A stretch of DNA of 64,000 nt from positions 62,001 through 126,000 of the forward strand of contig NZ_CP050177.1 of the NCBI RefSeq assembly GCF_011694815.1. The letters run 5' to 3'. The notes beneath the pieces were generated by a model, which had not been told where the DNA came from, made no database searches, and was given only the letters and a program-made list of their open reading frames with translations. The stretch's first letter is position 1; each line of letters opens with the position of its first letter. Below, piece by piece: positions 51,743-58,672 of the stretch. Both the position numbers and the translations under genes were made by a program. Origin of the DNA: Streptomyces liangshanensis. Its GTDB lineage: Bacteria > Actinomycetota > Actinomycetes > Streptomycetales > Streptomycetaceae.

Positions 51743-52714
51743 TCATCCCGTGACGAGGCCGCGCGCGTGCTCCATCGCCTGGCCGTGGCCGAAGAGCCCG
51801 GGCAGGCCGCCGGTGTGCAGGAAGACGGTGCGCCGTCCCGGCCGTACGTCCCCCTCGGCGACCGCCGCGATCAGACCGGCCATGGCACGGCCCGTGTACA
51901 CGGGGTCGAGCACGACACCCTCCGCGCGGGCCGTCGTCGTGAGCGCGTCCCGCACCGCGTCGGTGAGTTCCGCGTACCCGGCGCCTACCTGGTCCCGGCG
52001 CAGACGCAGCGCGGGCGGGTCCGGTGCCCCGGGCCCCGCGAGGCCGCCGACGAGGTCCAGGACGACCCGTACGGGATCCGGGACGGCTCCGACGTCCACG
52101 CCGAGGACACGGTCGGCGCCGAGCGCGTGGACCAGGCCGGCCATCGTGCCGCCGGATCCCATGGCGACCACCACCGTCGCCAGGTCGGGCGCCTGCGCCA
52201 GCAGTTCGTGCCCGGCGTCGGCGTATCCCCGGGCGCCGAGGACGCTCGATCCGCCGAACGGGATCACGGCGGGCGCGGCGCCCTCGGCGCGCAACTCCCC
52301 GGCGACCTCGTCCAGTACGGCGTTCAGACCCGCCTGGTCGACATCGCCCGCCCAGACGATCCGGGCGCCGAGGAGGCCGTCGAGCGCGATGTTCCCGCTC
52401 ACGGCGCCCGGCGGTGAGCCCTTCAGCACGAGGACGGCGTCCAGACCGAGGCGGGCCGCGGCGGCGGCCGTGAGCCGGGCGTGGTTGCTCTGCGGCGCGC
52501 CGCTGGTGACCAGGGTCCTGGCGCCCTGCCGGAGGGCCGCTCCCGCGGTCCGCTCCAGCTTCCGGACCTTGTTGCCGCCGCCGGCGAGACCGGTGAGGTC
52601 GTCCCGCTTGATCCACAGGTCGTCCGGTTCCAGGCCGATGAGCCGGGCGAGGCGCGGGGCCGGTTCCAGCGGGGTCGGCCAGGTGCCGAGCCGTACGGGG
52701 GTCTCGTCGCTCAT
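51743..52714 (-). CDS. D-cysteine desulfhydrase/ACC deaminase-like PLP enzyme
   Basis: Enzyme of 323 residues of the fold-type II D-cysteine desulfhydrase/1-aminocyclopropane-1-carboxylate deaminase family. The PLP lysine is in GGGNKVRKLE near 47, the substrate loop is TSGAPQSNHARLTAAAAARL near 70, and AMGSGGTMAGL binds the phosphate. Late motifs: YTGRAMAGLI and FLHTGGLPGLFG. Expected reaction: beta-elimination or deamination of a small D- or cyclic amino acid. ATG with GGGAGAG upstream. It is 44 bases after the PRPP synthetase-like gene on the same strand and likely in one transcript. Confidence 0.88.
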   Translation of the reverse strand: MSDETPVRLGTWPTPLEPAPRLARLIGLEPDDLWIKRDDLTGLAGGGNKVRKLERTAGAALRQGARTLVTSGAPQSNHARLTAAAAARLGLDAVLVLKGSPPGAVSGNIALDGLLGARIVWAGDVDQAGLNAVLDEVAGELRAEGAAPAVIPFGGSSVLGARGYADAGHELLAQAPDLATVVVAMGSGGTMAGLVHALGADRVLGVDVGAVPDPVRVVLDLVGGLAGPGAPDPPALRLRRDQVGAGYAELTDAVRDALTTTARAEGVVLDPVYTGRAMAGLIAAVAEGDVRPGRRTVFLHTGGLPGLFGHGQAMEHARGLVTG

Positions 52715-52758
52715 CCGGCTCTCCCGATCGGACGGAGGGTGGGGCGGCAGGGGGCGGG

Positions 52759-53709
52759 TCAGGTCGTGTGGGCGTCGAACAGGGCGCTGACCGACTCCCC
52801 GTTGTGGATGCGCCGGACGGCCTCGGCGAGGGCCGGGGCGATCGACAGGACCCGCAGCTTCTCGGTGTGGTCCTCCAGCGGTATCGGCACCGTGTTCGTG
52901 CAGACGATCTCCAGCACGTCGGGCTGCGCGGAGAGGCGCTTGAGGGCTCCGGCGGAGAACAGCCCGTGCGTGCAGGCGACCCGGATGGAGCGGGGCTTCA
53001 TCTCGCGGAGCCGGTCGAGGAGTTCGAGGACGGTGCTGCCCTTGGCGATCTCGTCGTCCAGGACGATGACGTCGCGGTCGGTGACGTCGCCGATGACCGT
53101 GCTGATGCTGACCCGGTCGTCGGCGAAGCGCTGCTTGGCGCCCGCCGCGACCTGCGCGCCGAGCATCCGGGCGAAGGCCGCGGCCTCCTTGGCGTTGCCG
53201 AGGTCGGGCGAGACGACGGTGGTGCGGGACAGGTCGTGGTCGTGGAAGTGCGCGGCCAGTTCCCGCAGGGCGTGCAGGTGGTCGACCGGTACGGAGAAGA
53301 AGCCGTGCATCTGGGGCGAGTGCAGGGTCATCGCCAGCACCCGGCTCGCGCCCGCGGTCACCATGAGGTCGGCGACCAGGCGGCCGCCGATGGAGATCCG
53401 GGGCGCGTCCTTCTTGTCCGAACGCGCGTACGCGTAGTGCGGCATGACCACGGTGATGCGGCTGGCCGACGCGCCCCGGGCGGCGTCGCACATCAGCAGC
53501 AGTTCGACCAGGTTCTCCTGGACGGGGGTGACCAGGGGCTGGATCAGGAAGACGTCCCGCTCCCGGCAGTTGGCCTGGAGCTGCACCTCCAGGCAGTCGT
53601 TGGCGAACCGGCTGGTGCGTACGGGGCTGAGCGGGACGCCCAGATGCCCGCACACCTCTGCCGCCAACTCGGGATGTGCACTACCGCTGAATACAGCGAT
53701 GTCTCGCAC
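52759..53709 (-). CDS. Ribose-phosphate pyrophosphokinase (PRPP synthetase) paralogue with altered motifs
   Basis: Protein of 316 residues, the usual PRPP synthetase length. Recognised: FANDCLEVQLQANCRERDVF, LVELLLMCDAARGASASRIT, MPHYAYARSDKKDAPRISIG, and GFFSVPVDHLHALRELA. Unusual: the metal-binding DLH of normal enzymes reads TLH, and the PRPP-binding loop, usually DDxxxTGGT or DDxxxTAGT, reads LDDEIAKGSTV near 220. The catalytic KRR stretch reads KQR. It may be a regulator, an enzyme with another pyrophosphate acceptor, or a poor PRPP synthetase. GTG start with GAGGAG eight bases upstream. Heads a unit with the D-cysteine desulfhydrase-like gene. Confidence 0.85.
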   Translation of the reverse strand: MRDIAVFSGSAHPELAAEVCGHLGVPLSPVRTSRFANDCLEVQLQANCRERDVFLIQPLVTPVQENLVELLLMCDAARGASASRITVVMPHYAYARSDKKDAPRISIGGRLVADLMVTAGASRVLAMTLHSPQMHGFFSVPVDHLHALRELAAHFHDHDLSRTTVVSPDLGNAKEAAAFARMLGAQVAAGAKQRFADDRVSISTVIGDVTDRDVIVLDDEIAKGSTVLELLDRLREMKPRSIRVACTHGLFSAGALKRLSAQPDVLEIVCTNTVPIPLEDHTEKLRVLSIAPALAEAVRRIHNGESVSALFDAHTT

Positions 53710-53753
53710 GAAAACGGCTCCTCGCGTGATCGACCGGGGGTCCGTGCCTCATG

Positions 53754-54980
53754 CTACCGGCCGCCTCCGGGCGCCGGTTCCACCGCGGGTACGAGGGCCG
53801 CGGTGATCCGCTCGGGCCGCAGGCCGGGCGCGAGGGTCAGGGTGACGGCGAGGGAGGCGGCGGCCATGAGCGTGATCGCCGTGGCGGCCGAGGTGTACTG
53901 GGCGAGCGCCCCGGCGAGGGCCGCCGCCACGCCCTGGAGGGTGAGGCGCCCCGAGGTGTCGAGGCCGAGGGCCTGTCCCTGGATGTCGTCGGGGGTCAGC
54001 GCGATCAGGCTCTCCTGGAGCAGCAGGCTCGACGCGAAGCCGATCGAGGCGACGGTGGCGGCCGCCGCCGCGAGGGGAGCCGACGGCTGCCACGCGAACA
54101 CCAGGTAGGGCAGGGCGAGCAGGAGGCGCAGCGGGGCGCCGAGCCGCTCGCGCCGGTGCCGGGGCAGGAAGCGGCCGGCGAGCGTGTCGCCGATGAGCAT
54201 CCCGAGGGCCGCGCAGGCGAAGAGCAGGCCCGCGTGCCCGGGGTCGTAGGGGACGAACAGCGATTCGCAGCCGACGACGAGCCCGTTGGGCACCCACAGG
54301 GCGAGGTAGACGGTCCGGCGGGCGGGCGAGGACCAGAGGCGGCGGTTGGTACGCCAGGTCTCGGCGACCGAGGGTCTTCCGGCGGTACGGGGCGGGCGCG
54401 AGGAGAGGCCGGCGGCGGCGAGCACGGCCGCGGCGACCCCGAGGGCGGCGGCGGTGAGCAGGGCGCCGCGCGGGGAGAGGACGGCGAGCAGGACGCCGCC
54501 GGTGGCGTACCCCGCGATCTGCATGGTGCCGACGGACATGTTGAGGACGGAACGGCCCAGCAGGTAGCCGTCCTTGGGGAGGATCTCGGCGAGCAGCCCG
54601 TAGCGCACCCCGCCGCCGACCGAGGTGGCCAGGCCCTCGGCGAGGAGGATCGCGAAGACGGCCCACAGCGGCAGGCCCGGCACGGCCAGGACGGCGGTGC
54701 CCGCGCCCACGGCCAGGGCGACGGCGGCCGTCGCGGCGCGCGGGGGCAGCCGGTCGGCGGCGGACAGCAGCAGGGTCGCGCCGACCACCTGGGCCAGGGA
54801 GGGGCCGAACATGCTGAGGGCCGACAGCAGGGCGGAGCCGGTGGACCGGTACACGAGGGTGGCGAGTGCCAGTCCGGCGACGGTGGCGGAGGCGACCTGC
54901 ACGGAGCTGGTCAGGAAGAAGGGGGTGAACTCGGGGGTGCGGAAGAGCTGCCCGTAGGTGCGCATGGGCCGCAGTCTCAT
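53754..54980 (-). CDS. MFS transporter
   Basis: Membrane transporter of 408 residues with about 12 hydrophobic segments. Typical features: an N-terminal loop TYGQLFRTPEFTPFFLTSSV, ALLSALSMFGPSLAQVVGAT, the RYGLLAEILPKDGYLLGRS loop near 125, and GLLFACAALGMLIGDTLAGR with a loop-8/9-type RFLPRHRRERLGAPLR. Probably an exporter of small molecules. Its start is 44 bases from the divergent ArsR-type regulator start, with a palindromic site between them. This layout implies control of the transporter by that regulator. Confidence 0.88.
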   Translation of the reverse strand: MRLRPMRTYGQLFRTPEFTPFFLTSSVQVASATVAGLALATLVYRSTGSALLSALSMFGPSLAQVVGATLLLSAADRLPPRAATAAVALAVGAGTAVLAVPGLPLWAVFAILLAEGLATSVGGGVRYGLLAEILPKDGYLLGRSVLNMSVGTMQIAGYATGGVLLAVLSPRGALLTAAALGVAAAVLAAAGLSSRPPRTAGRPSVAETWRTNRRLWSSPARRTVYLALWVPNGLVVGCESLFVPYDPGHAGLLFACAALGMLIGDTLAGRFLPRHRRERLGAPLRLLLALPYLVFAWQPSAPLAAAAATVASIGFASSLLLQESLIALTPDDIQGQALGLDTSGRLTLQGVAAALAGALAQYTSAATAITLMAAASLAVTLTLAPGLRPERITAALVPAVEPAPGGGR

Positions 54981-55003
54981 CAGGGCCGTACCGGTGACGT
55001 TAT

Positions 55004-55025
55004 TGTTTCGCGCGGAGGCGAAACA
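55004..55025 (+). promoter_or_regulatory. Palindromic operator overlapping the ArsR-type gene start
   Basis: TGTTTCGC (55004-55011) and GCGAAACA (55018-55025) are perfect eight-base arms around six bases that hold part of the GGAGG ribosome binding site. The last base of the site is the A of the regulator's ATG. It also lies 23 bases before the divergent MFS start, so one bound dimer could block both genes. Confidence 0.65.
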
Positions 55026-56026
55026 TGGGCTGGTGGCAGATCAGTACGGACGCCCTGGCGGGGAGCCGGTTCGTGATCTCGCCGCTGGCGGAGACCACGG
55101 CGACCCTGTTCGCCCTGGAGCGGGGCGCTCCCGCGCACCCGGGTGAGCGGGAGTGGTTCGAGGCCCACGGGCCCGCGTACCGGGCGCGGCTGGCGGCCGA
55201 CCCGCGGGCGGCGGAGCTGGTGCGGGCCGCGCGGGGCAACGGCTGGAACGCGGACTTCCTGACGCCCACCCCCGGCGCGGATCCGGCCCCGGTGCCGGAG
55301 GGTGACGGGACGGCGGAGTTCACGCGGGAGCTGGAGCGGATCAGGGAGACGCCGCCGGAGTCCGTACGGGCGGATCTGGCGGTGGCCCAGGGCCGGCAGG
55401 TCCCGGACCGGCTGACCCGGCACGATCCCGCGGGGCGGGTCGCGGACCTGGTGGAGTGGGTGTGGACGGAGACGGTCCTGCCGTACTGGCCGGCCCGGCG
55501 GCGGATCTGCGAGGCCGATGTCGTCGCGCGGACCCGGCAGTTGACGCTCGGGGGCTGGGCCGCCGCCCTGGAGGCCATGCGCCCGCGGATGCGCTGGCTC
55601 GGGGAGGGGCGGTTGCAGATCAACACGCGTGACTACCCGCCGCGTGAGGTTGGCGACGCGCGGTTGGTGTTCGTGCCGGTCACGCCCCGGTCGGGGTGGG
55701 TCTGCTGGGAGGAGCGGCCGCCGTACCGCTACGGCCTGGTCTATCCCTGTACGGGACCGGCGGTCGCGCCGGACGGGGCGGCGGAGCCCGGGGCGCTGGG
55801 CCGGCTGCTCGGCACGCACCGGGCGCGGGTCCTGCTGCTGCTCGACACCCCCAAGAGCACCACGCAGTTGGTGGGGCTGACCGGGATGGCGCTCGGTTCG
55901 GTGGGGCGTCATCTCAAGGTGCTGCTCGATGCCCGGCTGGTGGTCAGGCAGCGTGCGGGGCGGTCCGTGCTCTACTGCCGTACGGCGGCCGGGGACGGTC
56001 TGGTGGCGGCGCAGAGCGAGGAGTGA
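55025..56026 (+). CDS. ArsR-type winged-helix regulator with DUF5937-like N-terminus
   Basis: Regulator of 333 residues. The N-terminal 240 residues (GWWQISTDALAGSRFVISPL, LGGWAAALEAMRPRMRWLGE, RLVFVPVTPRSGWVCWEE) resemble DUF5937-type regulators, with an unknown ligand. The C-terminal domain is an ArsR-like winged helix: GTHRARVLLLLDTPKSTTQL, TGMALGSVGRHLKVLLDARL and VVRQRAGRSVLYCRT. It diverges from the MFS exporter gene and has a palindrome overlapping its own start codon, so autorepression and control of the exporter are likely. Confidence 0.87.
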   Translation: MGWWQISTDALAGSRFVISPLAETTATLFALERGAPAHPGEREWFEAHGPAYRARLAADPRAAELVRAARGNGWNADFLTPTPGADPAPVPEGDGTAEFTRELERIRETPPESVRADLAVAQGRQVPDRLTRHDPAGRVADLVEWVWTETVLPYWPARRRICEADVVARTRQLTLGGWAAALEAMRPRMRWLGEGRLQINTRDYPPREVGDARLVFVPVTPRSGWVCWEERPPYRYGLVYPCTGPAVAPDGAAEPGALGRLLGTHRARVLLLLDTPKSTTQLVGLTGMALGSVGRHLKVLLDARLVVRQRAGRSVLYCRTAAGDGLVAAQSEE

Positions 56027-56252
56027 GGCACTCGCGGAGGACATGCGCCCGGCGCGTCCTGACGTCCGGAACGCGCCGGCGATCGCGCGCGAGTTCGCAC
56101 ACATCGCGTTCGTGTTTTGACCCTTTCCCCTTCCTTATGACCGGTTATCGCGCCACCTGATGACTGATTGTGACCCTTTCCTGGGCCGGGAAGCGGTGCG
56201 CGAAACGGTGGCGGCTCTGCATAATCGCTGCGTCCCCAGGAAGGAAACGTCC

Positions 56253-57305
56253 GTGACGCAGGAATCTTGCCCCCGTTGTTTCGCACCTCCGGGCGAGGCC
56301 GGCCATCCCGACTGCGCGTGTGCCACCCGGGCCGACATCGCCGGGAAGAGCCTCACCGATCCGGCCGAACAGCCGGGTGACGGCGATCAGATGCATGTCC
56401 GGCCCTATGTCTCGCTGGGGTCCGAGGGCGAGGCCGACGAGGCCGAGCGGGAACGCGTCGCGCGCGAGCGCGCGGCCTTCGGTCCTCCGGGCGGCGGCGC
56501 CGGGACGTCGACGACGGCCGTGCGGGACGTGGTGGCGGGGGCGACCACCGACAGCGGCGGCGGCGGCCATGACGGTGACGACGATGACGATGACGATAGC
56601 GACGAAGGCAGTGACGAGGGCGGTGCGGGCGGCGCCGCCGGGGACGGTTTCCCCGGTGACGACGAGCCGGACGAGCCGCCTGCCCGGCGCCGCAAGGGTC
56701 TCTACCTGGCCGTTGCGATCGCCGTGGTCGCGGCCGTCATAGCCGTGTCGGCGGGTGTCGCGGTCCGGGGCGGCGGCGAGGACGAGGCGGCGGGCCCCGG
56801 TTCGGCCTCCTCGACCGCGCGGACGGCCCTGCCCGACGCCACCGGCACGGCCGCCGGCGGGACCTCCAGGAAGCCGGACGGTACGGCCTCGGACGCCACC
56901 TCCTCGCCCTCGGACGATCCGGGCGCGAGCCCGTCCGGCACGTCCTCGGCCTCGGCGTCCGCCTCCGTCTCCGCGACGGCCACGCCGGGGCAGGCCGCCG
57001 AGGACACGCCGTCCTCCCCCGCCGTCTCCACCCCGCCGGCCGGGTCCCCGTCCGCCGGATCCACCCCGTCGTCGGGCCCGGCCGTCCTGCGGGAGGGTGA
57101 CACGGGCCCGGAGGTCGTCGAGTTGCAGAAGCGGATGAGCCAACTGCTGCTGCGCTACCTGGGGATGCCGGACGGCACGTACGACGCCGAGTTGGAGCGC
57201 GCGGTCGCCCGCTACCAGCACGACCGCGACATCACCGGGGACGCCTCGGGTGTCTACGGCCCCGCCACCCGGGAGGCCCTGGAGGCGGAGACCAAGAAGC
57301 CGTAG
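56253..57305 (+). CDS. Membrane protein with N-terminal zinc ribbon and C-terminal peptidoglycan-binding domain
   Basis: Protein of 350 residues. N-terminus (1-25): CPRCFAPPGEAGHPDCACA, a likely zinc site. Next come acidic low-complexity stretches, including seven Asp in a row near 110, then Arg/Lys and one membrane segment (GLYLAVAIAVVAAVIAVSAG near 150). A long Ser/Thr/Pro/Ala spacer (about 170-270) follows, and a peptidoglycan-binding domain ends the protein (LREGDTGPEVVELQKRMSQL, DGTYDAELERAVARYQHDRD, GVYGPATREALEAE). The topology is cytoplasmic zinc ribbon, membrane, wall-reaching spacer. A link between inside and the cell wall is an inference. GTG start after AGGAAGGAAACGTCC. Confidence 0.82.
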   Translation: MTQESCPRCFAPPGEAGHPDCACATRADIAGKSLTDPAEQPGDGDQMHVRPYVSLGSEGEADEAERERVARERAAFGPPGGGAGTSTTAVRDVVAGATTDSGGGGHDGDDDDDDDSDEGSDEGGAGGAAGDGFPGDDEPDEPPARRRKGLYLAVAIAVVAAVIAVSAGVAVRGGGEDEAAGPGSASSTARTALPDATGTAAGGTSRKPDGTASDATSSPSDDPGASPSGTSSASASASVSATATPGQAAEDTPSSPAVSTPPAGSPSAGSTPSSGPAVLREGDTGPEVVELQKRMSQLLLRYLGMPDGTYDAELERAVARYQHDRDITGDASGVYGPATREALEAETKKP

Positions 57306-57333
57306 GCACACCCTCGCGGGCCGCCGGGCACGG

Positions 57334-57371
57334 GCGAGGGCTCCCCCGTCCGCCGGCGGGGGAGCCCTCGC
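57334..57371. terminator. Strong bidirectional hairpin terminator
   Basis: GCGAGGGCTCCCCC (57334-57347) and GGGGGAGCCCTCGC (57358-57371) form a perfect 14-base stem with a ten-base loop, between the convergent peptidoglycan-binding and SGNH hydrolase genes. Confidence 0.85.
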
Positions 57372-57400
57372 TCTTCCTTCACCTCAGGTGCGCGCCCGTC

Positions 57401-58672
57401 TCAGCGGTCGCACCTGAGGCTCTTGAGGTCGACCGCGTCCGCCATCGCCTGCATGCCCTTGTCGTTCGGGTGCAGGCGGTCGCCGCCGTCGAAGACCGGG
57501 AGCAGCTTCTCCTGGTCGTACGGGCTGCGGAGCATCCGGTCGAAGTCGGCGACGCCGTCGAGTTCACCGCTGGTCCTGATGAACGCGTTGACGCCCTGCC
57601 GGACCGCCTCGGCCTCGGGGTCGTACTCCGACCAGCCCTTGAAGGGCAGGACGGTCCCGCCGACCACGCACTTGCCCGCCGCGTGGGCGCGTTCAACGAT
57701 CTCCCGGTATCCCGCGATCATGTCGTCGACCGTGACGCCGGAATGGGCCTTGATGTCGTTGATCCCCTCGAAGAGGAGCACCGTACGGACACCGGGCTGC
57801 GAGAGCACGTCCCGCTGGAGGCGGTTCAGGGCGCTCTGCCCGGCGCCGTCCGCCAGGACCTTGTTGCCGGAGATCCCCTCGTTGGCGACGCCCTTGACAC
57901 CGATCCCGGTCGCGCTCTGGAGCCGGCGGGAGAGGTAGTCGGGCCACCGGCGGTTGGTGTCCGTGCTGGACTGCCAGCCGTCGGTGATGGAGTCGCCGAG
58001 GGCGACGACGGCGCCGGTGTCCCGGTCCGTCTCCACGCTGACCGCGTCGAGGTAGTACCAGGACCCGGTGCGGTCGGTCCAACTCGTGGCGCTCTCCTCG
58101 GCGGTGTGGTTGCCCGCCGTCGCGTACGAGGTCTGCATGGCCATGCCGTGGCCGGTCGAGGGGCCGCCCGCGCTCAGCACGTGGTAGCTGACGACCAGGT
58201 CGCTCTGGGCGGCCAGCCGCCCGGACAGCGGGTCGCTGACCACGCTCTCCCCCGGCGGGACCGTCACCGAGCCCGCGCCGCCGAACGTCAGCGGGCGGTT
58301 GCTCCCGCCGACGAGCTCGGCGCCTTCCTTGCGCTTGCCCGCGTACACGCTGTCGAAGGTGACCGGTTGGTCGCCGAACGCGTTGGAGAGGCGGACGCGC
58401 ACGCCGGTGCCGCCGACGCTGGTGCGGACCACGGCCCGGTAGCTCCGGTCGCGGGGCCCTTCGCCCTGCCGGTCCATGCTCGCGCCCCAGGTGATCACCT
58501 GGTGGCGGCCGGCGGCGCTCGGCGCGGAGGCTGCGGAGTGCGTACGCGGGGCGGGCGCGTCCCCGGAGGAGGAGGCCGCGGACACCGCCGTCGCGGGCGC
58601 GCAGAGCGTGACGAGCAGCGCGGAGACCAGGCCCACCGCGTAGCGGCGGCGCATCGGCCGGGGCCGTCTCAT
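57401..58672 (-). CDS. Secreted SGNH/GDSL hydrolase
   Basis: Exported esterase-like enzyme of 423 residues. Signal peptide with an extra Arg-rich start (about 1-32). A region typical of SGNH proteins with an N-terminal jelly roll (ITWGASMDRQGEGPRDRSYR, VRLSNAFGDQPVTFDSV) runs to about 215. The catalytic core follows: nucleophile Ser in VVALGDSITDGW near 226, Asn in LLFEGINDIK near 300, and Asp-His in GGDRLHPNDKGM near 400. It would remove acyl groups, possibly from glycans. Its ATG overlaps the stop of the GH95 gene (ATGA), so it is coupled to it and likely deacetylates the same polysaccharide. Confidence 0.9.
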   Translation of the reverse strand: MRRPRPMRRRYAVGLVSALLVTLCAPATAVSAASSSGDAPAPRTHSAASAPSAAGRHQVITWGASMDRQGEGPRDRSYRAVVRTSVGGTGVRVRLSNAFGDQPVTFDSVYAGKRKEGAELVGGSNRPLTFGGAGSVTVPPGESVVSDPLSGRLAAQSDLVVSYHVLSAGGPSTGHGMAMQTSYATAGNHTAEESATSWTDRTGSWYYLDAVSVETDRDTGAVVALGDSITDGWQSSTDTNRRWPDYLSRRLQSATGIGVKGVANEGISGNKVLADGAGQSALNRLQRDVLSQPGVRTVLLFEGINDIKAHSGVTVDDMIAGYREIVERAHAAGKCVVGGTVLPFKGWSEYDPEAEAVRQGVNAFIRTSGELDGVADFDRMLRSPYDQEKLLPVFDGGDRLHPNDKGMQAMADAVDLKSLRCDR

